Source of the DNA: Aedes albopictus
Taxonomy: Eukaryota; Arthropoda; Insecta; Diptera; Culicidae
Assembly (NCBI RefSeq): GCF_035046485.1
Contig: NC_085138.1
Span: forward strand, 368,779,238-368,843,237
Direction of reading: 5' to 3'
Length of the DNA stretch: 64,000 bases
Of the stretch, positions 1 through 12,030 are shown piece after piece. How positions within the stretch are numbered: the first letter of the stretch is position 1; every line of letters begins with the position of its first letter. Made by a program: the position numbers and the translations under genes. The notes under the pieces were generated by a model. It saw only the letters and a list, made by a program, of their open reading frames with translations. It was not told where the DNA came from and ran no database searches.

Positions 1-2380
1 AGACGAATTCCTCCACTACCTCAAAGGTATCTCTGTCTATCGTCACATTACTATCTAGACGGACTCGGTCGTGTACGGTTTCGCTTACCAACATGTACTT
101 TGTTTTGGACGCATTCACCACCAGTCCGATCTTTGCTGCTTCGCGTTTCAGGCGGGTGTACAGCTCTGCCACCATTCCAAATGGCAATAATGTCCATGTC
201 GTCCGCAAAGCACACAAATTGACCGGATTTTGTGAACATCGTTCCCCGGCTGTTAAGCCCGGCTCGTCGCATCACACCTTCCAGAGCGATGTTGAAGAGT
301 AGGCATGAGAGTCCGTCACCTTGTCGCAGTCCCCAGCGAGATTCGAATGAACTGGATAGTTCACCCGAAACCCTTACGCAGTTTTGCACACCGTCCATCG
401 TTGCTTTAATCAGTCTAGTCAGCTTCCCAGGAAAGCCGGTTCCGTCCATGATTCTGCATAGCTCTGCGCGGTCGATACTGTCGTATGCCGCCTTGAAGTC
501 GATGAACAGGTGATGCGTTGGGACCTGGTATTCACGGCATTTGTGGAACATTTGCCGTACGGTAAAGATCTGGTACGTTGTCGACCGGCCGTCGATGAAG
601 CCGGCTTGAAAACTTCCCACGAACTCATTCGTTTTAGGTGAAAGACGATGGAAGATGATCTGGGATAGCACTTTGTAGGCAGCATTCAAAATAGTGATCG
701 CCCTGAAGTTCTCACATTCCAAATGGTCGCCTTTCTTGTGAATGGGGCAGATTACCCCTTCCTTCCACTCCTCCGGTAGCTGTTCGGTTTCCCAGATCCT
801 GACTATCAGCCGATGCAGACCAGACAGGTGGCCAACTTTTCTGGGCCCATCATGATGAGTTCAGCTGCGATACCATCCTTACCAGCTGCCTTGTTGGTTT
901 TGAGCTGGTGAATGGCATCCTTGACTTCCCTCACCGTGGGAGTTGGTTCATTTCCGTCCTCCGCTGCACTGGCGTCGTCTCTTCCTCCGTTGCCGTGGGC
1001 TCTCGTGCCTACGTTCTCCACGCCGTTCAGGTGCTGATCGAAGTGCTGCTTCCACCTTTCGATCACCTCACGTCCGTCCGTCAAGAGGCCTCCGTCTTTA
1101 TCCCTGCATATTTCGGCTCGCGGCACGAAGGCGTTGCGGGATGCGTTGAGCTTCTGATAGAACTTCCATGTTTGTTGGGAACGGCTCAGCAGTTCCATTT
1201 CTTCACACTCCGCTTCTTCCAGGCGGCGCTTTTTCTCCCAAAAGAGGCGGGTCTACTGTTTCCGCTTCTATTTGTAACGTTCCACGTTCTGTCGAGTCCC
1301 TTGCTGCAGAATTACCGCCCTCGCTGCTTTCTTCTCCTCCAAAGCCGTTTTGCAATCTTCGTCGAACCATTCCGTTCCACGAACCCGATGGTGCTCTCGG
1401 CTGCGTCGTTGATGGCTGCTTTCATTGTACTCCAGCAGTCCTCTAGAGGGGCCTCATCGAGCTCGCCCTCGTCTGGCAACGCGGCCTCGAGATTCTGCGC
1501 GTATGCTGATGCGACATCCGGTGGCTTCAGTCGCTCTAGGTTGTACCGTGGCGGTTGCCGGTACCGTACATTGTTGATGACGGAGAGTTTTGGGCGCAGT
1601 TTGACCATCACCAGATAGTCGTCGGAGTCGATATTGGCGCCACGATAGGTCCTGACGTCGATAATGTCGGAGAAGTGCCGTTCGTCAATCAGAATCGTGG
1701 TCGATTTGAGATTCCGTCTGCTGTGGTGATCTCCAGGTGTAACGATAAGGGATGCTGTGTTGGAAAAAGGTGCTACGTATGGCCATATTTTAGGAGGCGG
1801 CGAAATCAATGAGTCGTAGGCCGTTTTCGTTCGTTTGCTGGTGGGCGCTGAATTTACCAATCGTCGGTCTGAATTCCTTCTCCTGGCCTACCTGAGCGTT
1901 TAAATCTCCTATGATGATCTTGACGTCGCGGCTTGGGCAGCGATCGTACTCGCGTTCGAGCTGCGCGTAAAATGCGTCTTTGTCATCATCAGTACTTCCG
2001 GAGTGTGGGCTGTGCACGTTTATTATGCTGAAGTTGAAGAATTGGCCCTTGATCCTCAACCTGCACATTCTTTCATCGATCGGCCACCAACCGATCACGC
2101 GCCTCTGCATATCACCCATCACGATGAAAGCTGTTCCCAGCTCGCGTGTGTTGCCGCAGCTCTGGTAGATGGTATGATTACCTCTAAACGTTCGCACCAT
2201 GGATCCTGCCCAACACACCTCCTGCAGCGCTACGATGCCGAACCCGCGGTCCTTCAGTAGATCGGCGAGTATGCGGGTGCTCCCAATGAAGTTGAGAGAT
2301 CGGCAGTTCCACGTACCGAGTTTCCAATCGCAAGTCCTTTCTGTTCGCTGGGGTCGTTGCCGTTGGTCTCGGTTCGTATT
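1..2380 (-). pseudogene. Broken LINE endonuclease-reverse transcriptase
   Basis: The reading starts near 2370 with the endonuclease motif LGTWNCRSLN and continues through IINVHSPHSGSTDDDKDAF and IIIGDLNAQVG (about 1790-2218). It then shifts frame near 1810 and resumes with LIDERHFSDIIDVRTYRGAN and DSDDYLVMVKLR (about 1610-1700), the end of the endonuclease domain. Further frame changes occur between 1312 and 1198 and near 830, where the linker (NKAAGKDGIAAELI) passes into the RT. The RT is clean from 722 to about 180, with NFRAITILNAAYKVL, FIDFKAAYDSID, GLRQGDGLSCLLFNIALE and the catalytic box FADDMDII. Another shift near 180 is followed by a readable thumb region to the window start. At least four frameshifts make this copy inactive. 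A working element would nick DNA and prime reverse transcription at the nick. Confidence 0.88.
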
Positions 2381-2785
2381 ATTCTGTTGCTGATTTTCCG
2401 TTACAATGGGTTTTTACGGCTGGCTCGTAGGGCCTGACACCAACCCCCTACTTTCCGGAGGACCATAGTGCACAGTTGAGCTTAGAGTCCTTCCCTGGCA
2501 CTCGGACGTAGTTCAGCCGCCCCTAACATGGGGATCAGACGCTGTTGTGAGCCGCTCCTCCTGGAGAACAGACGCCCAGGTTTGCCGAAGCAAACCCCCC
2601 CTTCCCTGTCAGCCTACGACCAAAGTTCCCACCGGGGTTGGTTACCCGATCTTCCCTAAGGTTGCTCATAGTTTCCGGCCGGTACCGCGTGGAGGTAGGG
2701 ATAGGAGTTGCTGGGCAGAGGCTAGTGGATCACAATGGGATCTGAATTGCGCAGCATACCCAGCCTTTACCGTGCCACCCCTAGT
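1..2785 (-). mobile_element. RTE-like non-LTR retrotransposon, truncated by window edge
   Basis: This is a minus-strand LINE whose 5' untranslated leader lies near 2400-2785, followed leftward by an endonuclease and then a reverse transcriptase that runs off the left edge. The leader is recognisable because a second, plus-strand copy at 43738-43960 has the same sequence. The element order (AP-like endonuclease then RT, with no visible RNase H) and the wording of the motifs match insect endonuclease-reverse transcriptases usually placed in the RTE clade. The clade name is from memory of such proteins, not a search. The 3' end and any target duplication are outside the window. Confidence 0.85.
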
Positions 2786-2789
2786 TGAA

Positions 2790-4530
2790 CCAAAATAAAA
2801 ACAAAAGAAGAGACGTAGGTCGGAGATAAAGTTTGAGAAAATAGTGGTAAATTAGAAGATTGAATTTAGTGCATGGTTGAGGAAGTGAATTAACGAAGGG
2901 AGTAAGTTTGGGCAAAACAATAAAGTGCATTCGATCAGTGATAACTGCTAAGACGATGTTTGTAAAACGCTGTTGCAGTTGAAGGTAACTGTCAGATGTA
3001 AACTAGAGAAGAAAAATAAATAACAAGAATAGTTTTGATGAACAGGAACCGACGAATGCAGAAAAGATAAAAAGGGAAGTTTTAGAGAGAATTCGCTCTA
3101 CGGAAGCGGCTGTAGTGTACAGGAAATGAAAACAAACATTGTAAGTTGAATCAAGATTTGTCTATTTGTTTTCTAATAAAGTTATTGTTTTAGTTTGTAA
3201 CGCTTGTGTAGTGCACACAACGTTCAGCAGCTTAAGCGCCACTCTCGGGTTAGAGAGGCTGCTGACGCTTTTTTACCGGCCCGGCAAAAGACTCAATATC
3301 AGGGCGAGTTCTAAAGTGGCTCAAACACGTCGTGTTCTCCGACGAACCCAAATGGAAGCTTAACCGAATCAAGAAATTGAAAAAAGGATCTCCGAATAAA
3401 AATTTAGTAAAAACTAATTCTGAAAGCTTCAAACAATCTAAGAAGGAAAGCGCTGTATTTGGACCTTATTGGATTCACGATTTTACAATTCCTCTTTCTC
3501 TACGAACTGTTGAATATTGGTCCCTACTTTGAGCTCAAAGATCTATACTAATGACTTACAGTTTAGTGCAAATTGTGTGCTGATATTCGATGGTGATACT
3601 CGGGCAGCCTTCCCGATGTCGTGCGACAGAAAGATGCACCGCTCGTGACACGCTCGTTCTTCTTCGGTGTCACTTGTAGGTTGTAGACCTCATGGTAGCT
3701 GAGGCGATGTAGCACGTGCTCTTCACTCGGGTGATGGGGAGAGGCAATGTTCAGAACCGGCGAGAGGCGACCGATCGGCGGTGCTCGCGTCTCAACGTCC
3801 AGAGCCGAGAGGGTGTGTCCGGATGAGTGCTATCCGACGCTCGGCGGGTGACAACGTGATCGGCGGGGTGGAATGAGACTTGGATGCAGTGACCTGACCG
3901 AGTGCTACGACCGTCTAAGCGGGAGCGGATGAACGCACGTGGTTTGGGCGTCTCGTGGATGGGAGAATGCCAGCAGAGAGGAGGCGCTTCTTGGCGTCGT
4001 GGTCTCAGGTCTCACTCTTTCCACCGGAAGTTCACTTGCTGATCACTTGGCGTGTAGCGGATACACGGAAAACCTATTCGCTCGGGGTTTTGAGCAGAAA
4101 AAAAACCCTTCGTTGAAGGGAAAGCTATCCCACAACGAAATTAGCACCTTATAACTTCTAACATCACAATTCGCTTACCAATGCTTTTTTTAACGTTTTC
4201 ACAATCACTTCTATGCTTTTCGATGCTCGAAAATAATGCTTTTTTTACCTCCTGCAAACTATATAGCATACACAATGGTCACTTAGTGTTTTAATTAGAA
4301 TAGCTAAATCTCACCTCAAGGCTCTAACTACTGGCACTGAACCACTATGGCTTTACTAATAGGGTTTTCAACACTTGGCACTAACGTGTAGATCGCTTGG
4401 CTTCACAAGAATGATTGTAGCTTTCAGATCACGCCACCTCATAGGTCTGGGAAATGGACAAATTGGCGTAAACAACTATTGTTCGCATTGATCTAGATCT
4501 GCTAGGCAGATTAAAGCAGCTCTTCAACAC
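2790..4530. other. Intergenic DNA, no recognised gene
   Basis: The stretch is AT-rich except for 3590-4060, which is clearly more GC-rich and has CpG-containing text. None of the short ORFs here has a recognisable domain, and no terminal repeat was found. The GC-rich part could be a remnant of an old element's untranslated region, but I cannot place it. Confidence 0.4.
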
Positions 4531-4692
4531 ATGCCCATAGGCGAAACTACTGGGGGTGCCGGGGGTGCCAGGCACCCCCTAGAATTTCAATTCATTGTTG
4601 TAAGATATGGGGCGATGAATAATGATTGGATGAACTAATGAATATTTGTTTGTAGTGCACCCCCTGGCAAAAATCCATAGTTTCGCCCATGC
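4531..4692. repeat. Short fold-back element
   Basis: The left end carries the motif GGCGAAACTACTGG and the right end carries its approximate complement, CCATAGTTTCGCC. Each is followed inward by a CACCCCCTRG-like stretch, so the segment can fold back on itself. It has no coding capacity and is probably a MITE-like remnant. Confidence 0.45.
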
Positions 4693-4847
4693 ACATGCCG
4701 CGTACCCCGATCCAGGGAGCCTCTTTTTACATTCCCTATCATATAAGCCGGGATCCCAGTTGTGATCCATATCACTCGGGTGTGAGCCATCTCACTTCGC
4801 CGGTACTCATACTCTTTAGATTGGTTTCGCCCCCTGATTTGAGTTAT

Positions 4848-5158
4848 AGGAGAATAGTGAGTAGGGGGCCCATATAGCCGAGGCGGTAAACGCACGGGTA
4901 TTCAGCATGACCATGCTGAGGGTGACGGGTTCGATTCCCGGTCGGTCCAGGATCTTTTCGTAAAGGAAATTTCCTTGACTTCCTTGGGCATAGAGTATCT
5001 TCGTGCCTGCCACACGATATACACATGCAAAATGGTCATTGGCAGAGGAAGCTCTCAGTTAAAAACTGTGGAAGTGCTCATTGAACACTAAGCTGAGAAG
5101 CAGGCTTTGTCCCAGTGAGGACGTTACGCCAAGAAGAGGAGGAGAATAGTGAGTGGGG
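4848..5158 (+). mobile_element. tRNA-derived SINE (Feilai-like) with target duplication
   Basis: The body spans about 4868-5139. It opens with a tRNA-like head: an A box around TAGCCGAGGCGGTAAACGC and a B box GGTTCGATTCC, the internal RNA polymerase III promoter. A tRNA-unrelated body follows, ending in a short GA-rich tail. A direct repeat of about 19 bases reading AGGAGAATAGTGAGT plus G residues lies on both sides (4848-4868 and 5140-5158), so this is a retroposed insertion. A near-identical copy is at 16368-16652. The head and body match what I recall of the mosquito Feilai family; that name is from memory. Confidence 0.85.
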
Positions 5159-5159
5159 C

Positions 5160-6145
5160 CTTCCAACTACTATCGCGTGCGTAGAAATCTCCCTTTTTCT
5201 TGAGCATGGCACCGTTACATGCTGTCAGTTGTTTTTAGGAGGGAATTCCTAAGGCACTTATTTAGGAAGTCGTTACAAGTTTGAGCTGCCATACAAAAAG
5301 TGTTGCTACAAAACATTGGTTCTTATCCGAACAACAACATATCACCAATATTTTGCCATTAGACAGTAATGTGACAAAAACCAAATCGAGAGATGTGTCT
5401 TGCACTACTTCTTTTCTCTTGCTTCACATTTTTTTTTCGTGAAGTGAAATATTGTGGGGGCCTCTAAAATGTGGGGGCCCAGGGCCCTGGCACCCTCCCC
5501 TCCCCTACATCCGGCAAGATTCGTAAGACTGATCATGATCAACTTCGAAGACGAGCATATTCGTGAAAATAATCCAATTTCAGAACTATTCCAAATTGAA
5601 ATATCGCGATAAATTTGCGATATTTCAAAAAATTCTTCAATAGAATAATCTAATTTCTCAGCAAGTTACATTGAAAGCCTAGTTTCAATTTACAGTCAAT
5701 CTGTGCACTAGACGCTGCGATTTAGAGCTCCAGACTTGAACAATTTGTATGTATACTGACCAATGCGTACATAACTGTAGAGCTAACAAATGGAGCCTAA
5801 GAATGGCTTACCATCCTCAATGCGCTCCTTTTTGAGTCATACGTTTTATCCAATATCGGCGCCAGTCACGTCCTTCTAGTCATTGAGCAAGTGGAGGAAT
5901 TAGTTAGTTCGGCATCCGTTGCTACTAGAGACGAAATCACTTCTGCGTTTCACTGGAAGGAGTTTTTGTTAGTGGGAATACCGAAAGAGATGAAAAGTTA
6001 CATAATCTGGATTCATGTTGGTAAGTACTTTCTGTTATTTTTTTTGGGAATTTGTCTTTCGGCCAACAGTCATAAGACTATTTGAAAGGCCTCCATCTTG
6101 TCAGTAACGCCCATCATTTACTCTTACTGCATATGATATATATAT
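5160..6145. other. Intergenic DNA, no recognised gene
   Basis: This is AT-rich sequence with a G/C-run patch at 5450-5510 and no ORF with recognisable homology. Nothing further can be supported. Confidence 0.4.
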
Positions 6146-6147
6146 TA

Positions 6148-7446
6148 GGGTGGGTCAAGGGTTATATGGAAAAACGTGAATTCGGTCGTATCTAGCCAGA
6201 TCAAGGTTTTTTCGATTCCATTTGGGGTCCCTAACATCTGGCTAAAATTTGAGAGGGATCGGTTACGCCTACGTTTTGCGCATCGCGATTGAAATTTGTA
6301 TGGAAATTCGTATGGGAAAACGTGCTTTTTTGTATTTTTCCTATTTCATCTACTAATTTAACCAAAGTCATAATTCTAAACCCGTTAAAGTATAGTCCAT
6401 GATATACCTTACAACTTTGCCGAAGACAGCAGGGTGCTAAAATGCTCACAAAAAAAGTTATTATGCTCCAAAGTAAGGTATATCGAAATATATGCTGAAA
6501 TAGTTATTTATGCAACAAGTTGCAAAATGATGATTTTTTCAGCACGAGTCGTACATTTATCCAACGAGGCTTGCCGAGTTGGATAAATACGACGAGTGCT
6601 GAAAAAATCGAGTTTTGCAACGAGTTGCATACAAAGTTTTTTGTAATTACGAAAAATACCCATTTAGTGCGATCTACAGCAGCTGCCGCTGCACAAACAT
6701 GTACCTATCAGGAGGAACCACGTGCGCGCGCTCATGCTTGTCGGCGTAGTTTTTCGTTTGATCAGGTAGGCTCTGGTGTAGTAGGCGTCACCAATGATCG
6801 AGCTCCCGTTGTCAAAGAGTTGTGTGCAGACAAAAGCAAAAGCAGATTCAGCAGCTGCCTCTAAACTTGATTTGTAGTTCGTATCCGAATTGAAATTGTC
6901 CTGATTCGGATTCGAGCTACTCAGTAGATGTAGGAGGCAGAGGCTGAATCTACGGAAGGCATGATGGTAAGTAAAAAGTGCGTACGAGCAAAAGTGCCGA
7001 AAAGTGCTACTTTTCAGCACTCTTAAGAGTGCCGAAAAGTAGTACTTTTCGGCACACTTGTATCAGGAGTGAAAAGTAGGCCATTTCAGCATACTTTAGC
7101 CAACTGAAATGTTCTACTTTTCACAACGTAATTACAAAAATGACTTTTTCTGCCATCACTGCCCGCTGGGTCAATTATAAACTGCTATAGCACTTTGTGG
7201 ATGCATTCTATCAATTTGGTGTCTTCAGAAAAGTTGTTTGGATTGACATGCTCTTTGAATTTCGTTTGGACATTAGTTCGAAATTTCACCGCATAGGTGG
7301 CGCTGCGATACAAACTTTTTTATTTCGCATCCTAGAGCTTTGGCGTTTTCGGCAATGTTGTAGAACACAAAAAAATATGAAAGTTTGTCGAAGACACCAA
7401 AGCTCTAGCACTTAACACAGCGAAGTTATAGCGAAAATAGTAAATC
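6148..7446 (+). repeat. Left long inverted repeat, interrupted
   Basis: The arm is continuous in the right copy but here is split after 6500 by about 637 bases and resumes at 7138. Apart from the interruption, the text is almost identical to the reverse complement of 12031-12665. The ORF-like stretches inside are mirrored in both copies and are not genes. Confidence 0.8.
6501..7137. mobile_element. Insertion inside the left inverted repeat, rich in palindromes
   Basis: The boundaries come from comparison with the uninterrupted right arm, where ATATGCTGAAA runs directly into ATGACTTTTTCTGCC. The insert contains a ~120 bp palindrome at about 6511-6632, with arms including GATTTTTTCAGCAC. A second palindrome at about 6990-7053 is built around GTGCCGAAAAGT. 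Its left and right ends are only weakly complementary, so the class is unknown. Confidence 0.6.
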
Positions 7447-7896
7447 ATATCTCAAAGTTCAGGTTTTTGAAGTGCAGAGGGGCGCCAGTGTATGAAGCGT
7501 CGGTAATGGGGGGGGTTAACACCCTAAACCAAAACCCCCTGCCCAGACACCCCCCCCCCCCCCCCCAGGTAATTAGGAATGTGCGTTGTGAAGCACAACC
7601 TACCAGTCCGATAACACAGCTGCACGCTTACTGTTCAATTGCCAATAGATTACAGCACGAATTTATACTGGCCTGCTTACTCTCACACGAAATTTGAGAG
7701 TAAGCAGGCCAGCATAAATTCGTGCAGTGGACCATCGCAGCAACTCAAAACAAACTATGAATTGTTCGATGGCAAAGTAGGCGTGAACTAATTCAAACGC
7801 CATGTGTAGTATAAAATGTGATTGTTGACAGTTCAAAGCAAACAGTACAAGATTCTGCTCACAAGATTCGCACAGGTTTCGCGTTTTTTTTTCAAA
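7447..7896. other. Upstream region of the transposase-like gene
   Basis: It contains a poly-C run at about 7550-7567 and a strong hairpin at 7656-7725. The hairpin has 31-base arms with one mismatch around an about 9-base loop. No promoter motif stands out, though the region must hold the gene's promoter if the gene is expressed. Confidence 0.5.
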
Positions 7897-10800
7897 ATGA
7901 GACAGAAGAAAAAGCTTCATTCAAAACATTTGCGTTCTGATTACAAAGTACCGTTTATTGGAATTGTGAAATCATCCTTGTCAGAAAACGTGATTCCATC
8001 CTTGAAGGAAGTTCTTCAAGTTGTATTCCACTTGAAGGTTCTGGAGAAACAGCCCATACAGAAGTGCTTTTCTGAGGTGACCGATAGTTTGTTACGCATG
8101 ACGTTCCCTGGTTATGTGTTCAAATCAAAGTCAAATATCGTTCGGCAAATAAAAGGAGCATTCAACGAGTTGCGAAGTAATAGTTGTATTTAATGATTTG
8201 GAATATTTATCATAATTATTTAAATAAAGCTTTGCAGCGGAGTAAAAATCGGAACAGTGCCAGATGTTTGGAGCAACGAAACGCGTTTATGAGAATGATT
8301 GAAAAAAAGGTGGATTGTGTGCAGCCACATGACATTGCAAAGGTATGTATTGAACTTAGTAATTTGTGAGATTATTTGAGGTGCCATTAGACTGTTTGTC
8401 ATTATGCCAATTATTTGCCATTGAAGTCCGACATTTATCCAACGTTGCTATGGTTCAAGTCCGTGCACAAGTGAGCGGTTTTGGGGGTAAAACCCCTCCC
8501 ATTGCCGATATTCCATACACTAGGCGCCTCCGACCTTGCCCAAAACCAAGAAAATCCCCTCCCTTGTCGCTTTTCTGTGCACGGGCCTGCTATGATTCAA
8601 GTTGTTGTTGGTCATTTGCTGAGCTTGTTCGGCCAAATATTTGTCTCGTCTAACGGAACCTAGTAATATGTAATAAGAATAACTTAAACATTGATGATGA
8701 GACTTAACATGAAAATACATATTTTTGTATGAAGTTAGAACATATTTAAATGGCGGAGAGCTTACATGTAATGTTTTTGAGATGCTTATTTGCGTTATAT
8801 AGTTTGCTTTATCCAAACTATTACATATAGACCGTCCATAAATTACGTAACATTTTAGGGAGGAGGGGGAATCCCTGAAATTGCTACGAACCATGTATTA
8901 GGTTAAGGAAAACAGGCTTCGAGAAGGAGGAGGAATCAAAAATTTGGTCAAAAGATACTACGTCATTTGTGGACTCTCCTTTAATAGATACATATGTGTA
9001 AGAGTAAAATCTAAAAAAAAAACTGATAGGTATTTCTTTTGATTAACTTAATGCAGGAAAATAATCGAAAACGAACGTCTAGTGAAACGATGTCAGACAA
9101 TCCCGATCAAGAAACAGAATCGTATCAAAGCTTTGTAGATGAACCCGTGGAAAAAAGACCCCGTAAAGTTATATCGTCCAATGTAGCCGCTGCTCTCGAA
9201 CGAACTGGAACATCAAACAGAAACGCGTCTATTATCTTCAAAGCTCTCATTCAAGACAAGCATATGAGGATGGAAGAAGAGTCTAATTACTCAATCAGTC
9301 ACAGAACGATCAGACTAACGCGTCAATCTCGGGTGAAAGAAATGGCAGAGGAGGTGAGTTTTTACAGACGTATTGCTTTGATATTCTTGATTACTATTAC
9401 TATCACTATTGTTTAGAACAAGCTAAGCATTCACATCACACTATGTCCTTCCTCTACTGTAGACCTTGTTTTGTGCCGTTGTTTTCTGAGAACATATTTA
9501 TTACTCTTTTTTTTTACTACTTTTACATTAATTGTAATCTTGATAAAGTTTAAACTTATCAAATATGCATGTATTTCTTTTTAATTTTTTTCACATTTAG
9601 ATCAAACAAGACTTCAACCCAAATGTCCCCTTAACCGTACATTGGGATGGAAAACTTATCCCGAACAATATTACTGGAAAAAAAGAAGACCGATTACCAA
9701 TTCTTGTCACTGGAGAAGGAACATCTAAGCTACTGGCAGTACCAGCTTTGCCGAACGGCACAGCAGCTGTAGAAGCTGAAGCTATCAAAAAGGCAATTGA
9801 AGAATGGGATTTGAAAACACAAATTGTAGCGATGAGTTTTGACACAACGAGTACGAACTCGGGGTGCAAAAATGGAGTAATTACCCGTCTGCCAGCCATG
9901 CTGGGGAAGAAACTCCTATCGTTAGCTTGTCGCCATCATGTGGCCGAGCTTGTGTTGAAGCATTGTTTTGAGTTGTATGGCGAAAGGTCTCAATCCGACA
10001 AATTCGACATGTTTAAAGGATTTCAGGAGGCATTCAACACCAAACTCGGTTCTGGCGAGATACTTAACCACCGTAATGTTTTCTCGATTCCCGCGCTGAA
10101 TGAGATGACATCGCTTTGGCGCCAACATGTCATCGAATTTTGCTTGGATCAGCTGAACGAAGTACATCCAAGAGGAGACTATGTTGAGCTGCTAGAGCTC
10201 GTTGTGATATTCTTAGGAGGACAACCGCCAAAAGGAACCAGATTCAGAAAAGCAGGATGCATCAGCAGAGCACGGTGGATGGCACGTGCGATTTATGTGT
10301 TGAAAATTTGGATGCTCTGTGAGAATTTCAAAGACCATTTTGACGACAAAATTTTAAAACACTACGAAAAACTGTGTCTCTTGATTTCGAAGTGTTACGT
10401 TCAGTATTGGTTCAGTTTGAACAACCCGGTTTGTGCATGTATGCTGTGTTAGTGTATAGTTAAAATAGTTGATTTTTTTTTACAGATAACAGCACCTCGA
10501 ATTGACATCGAATTCTGGAGGTCGATCAATAAATTTGAATTCACAGATTATGCCAAGACTGCAGTAAAATCGTTTGAGAAACATCTTTGGTACCTTTCGC
10601 CAAGAAATGTTGCTCTGGCGTTCTTCGATGAAAACGGGCCGGCTGAAGAAAAAGAATCTATGAAGGAGACTTATTTTTCAAAAACAACCAGCGTGATCGA
10701 AGAAACTAAGGGAAAAAAGCGAATTTCAAAGAAAGCACCGGTGGTTAGAGCAGTCCGCATAGCTCCGACGGACAAACTTTCTTCGTTCATCACTTCCGAG

Positions 10801-11055
10801 ACGCAGGATTTTTTTGAGATCATGGAGATATCAACCGAGTTTATGCGAAAACCAGCGGTGGAATGGAGAAACGATGGATCGTATTTGGAGGCCCAACAAC
10901 GTGTGGCATCTTTAATGGTGGTCAACGATGTGGCTGAACGTGGGGTGAAACTAATATCAGATTTCAACAATAAGTCGACTCGAGACCCGGCTCAGCAACA
11001 ATATCTGCTTCAAGTTGTTGAGCAGCACCGGAAGCAAAATCCTAAACTTTGTTGA
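7897..11055 (+). CDS. Transposase-related RNase H-like protein, five exons
   Basis: I propose exons 7897-8176, 8230-8342, 9057-9353, 9601-10428 and 10486-11055. All junctions are GT-AG and the phases are consistent, giving 695 residues. The first intron is the least certain. The start is the ATG heading a Lys-rich N terminus (MRQKKKLHSKH). Exon 4 carries the likely catalytic core: HWDGK with Asp near residue 246, SFDTT with Asp near 311, and CRHH near 340-343. This is the order of an RNase H-fold transposase (Asp, Asp, then a C/H cluster). The C terminus has NDVAERGVKLISDFN near 653-667 and LLQVVEQHR before the stop. I recall similar uncharacterised proteins as multicopy families in aphids, cnidarians and other mosquitoes, and the layout recalls hAT transposases, but I cannot assign a superfamily. 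No frameshift is visible, so the copy may be functional or domesticated. Confidence 0.72.
8343..9056 (+). other. Second intron of the transposase-like gene, with two MITE-like inserts
   Basis: The donor is AAAG|GTATGT and the acceptor AATGCAG|GAAAAT. At 714 bases this intron is far longer than the other three (about 53-57 and 247). The excess is explained by two fold-back segments, about 8446-8601 (arms near AAGTCCGTGCACA) and 8830-8975 (arms near GACCGTCCATAAATTACG). Both lie wholly within the intron and leave the reading frame untouched. Confidence 0.6.
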
Positions 11056-11112
11056 ATTTTGTTGATGAGATGAATGAATTTTTGTTGATTTGAAGGTGCA
11101 CTATACTCGATA

Positions 11113-11118
11113 ATAAAT
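11113..11118 (+). terminator. Polyadenylation signal AATAAA
   Basis: A canonical AATAAA lies about 58 bases after the stop codon at 11055, a sensible distance for the 3' end of the transposase-like transcript. Confidence 0.5.
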
Positions 11119-11213
11119 CTTTCAATTCCTATTGTGCTAGTGATATCACATTTTCCGAAATAACACTTCGTGGAATGTCATTTCCCGGACTGGCATTTCC
11201 CGGAACGTTGTCC

Positions 11214-11393
11214 TTAAAGCGGGGGGAGCGACACTAGTTTTGCCAAGCCGAAAAACCCCAAAAACAGCCGAAAAAGTCGAAAAAAAAACCCGGTAATAAA
11301 TATTTTGCGGGTTTTAGCGACTTTTTTGGGCTTTTTTCAGCTTTTTTGAGGTTTTTTGGCTTGGCAAAACTAGTGTCGCTCCCCCTGCCTTAA
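11214..11393. mobile_element. TTAA-flanked palindromic MITE
   Basis: The element is 11218-11389 with TTAA at 11214-11217 and 11390-11393. The duplication may extend to TTAAAG. Its arms share GGGGGAGCGACACTAGTTTT and continue as complementary A- and T-rich runs, so most of it is one hairpin. TTAA targeting is typical of piggyBac and Kolobok elements. Confidence 0.7.
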
Positions 11394-11417
11394 AGTCGTT
11401 TCACGGAAAGAAGACAA

Positions 11418-11577
11418 TAGGGGTATTCACTAAACAGATTAAATTGCTGCGTAAGCCATGATTTTCTGATTATTTGAAATGTTTCATGATTTTGCGGATG
11501 AAATAATCAAAGATTGCCTTGGTGATTGCGGTGTTTAATCAGTTTAATCGGTTTACGCTGTTTAGTGAATCCCCCTA
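11418..11577. mobile_element. TA-flanked MITE
   Basis: The element is 11420-11575, starting GGGGTATTCACTAAACAG and ending with the near-complement CTGTTTAGTGAATCCCCC. The dinucleotide TA lies on both sides. It is non-coding and probably mobilised by a Tc1/mariner or similar TA-specific transposase. Confidence 0.65.
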
Positions 11578-11704
11578 ATGTTTCGTACTATGTTAATATA
11601 AACAAAATCCTATTCCAAGAGATCGACCATTCCGGCAAGTGTGTCGTCCCAGGAAATGGTATTTCGGGAGATAAAAGAGTTATATTTGGTATAAAATACA
11701 AATA

Positions 11705-11960
11705 TCTAAGTATCTATGTATATAAAAATGAATTTCTGTCTGTCTGACCCTTATGCATTCGGAAACTACTGAACCGATCGGTGTGAAATTTTGTATGTGA
11801 ATTATTCTGGGGCCGGGGAAGGTTCTTAGCTTGGTGTAAGACGTTTCCGGTCTCTGGAACGGGGTCTCCCGTACTGATAACTTTGCGGGGGACGTCCCTA
11901 TTGAGCTGTATATAAAAAAACACAGTAGGCAGACAGTACGACGTTTACCGGGACAGCTAG
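11705..11960 (+). mobile_element. Helitron-like non-autonomous element
   Basis: The segment starts TCTAAGTATC after an A, contains the phrase AATTTCTGTCTGTCTGACCC, and ends ACCGGGACAGCTAG before a T. A TC start, a CTAG end and insertion between A and T are the hallmarks of Helitrons. The internal text resembles short insect Helitron relatives I have seen. No protein is encoded. Confidence 0.5.
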
Positions 11961-12030
11961 TATAAGATAAACGATTCATGGCACTATAAGAAGTATATAA
12001 AAAGTGCAAAAACGTAAATTTTCGAATTCG

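Noticed and set aside
4868..5139. tRNA gene at the SINE head
   Set aside because: The tRNA-like head is followed by a repeated body and flanked by a target duplication; two near-identical copies in the window mark it as a SINE.
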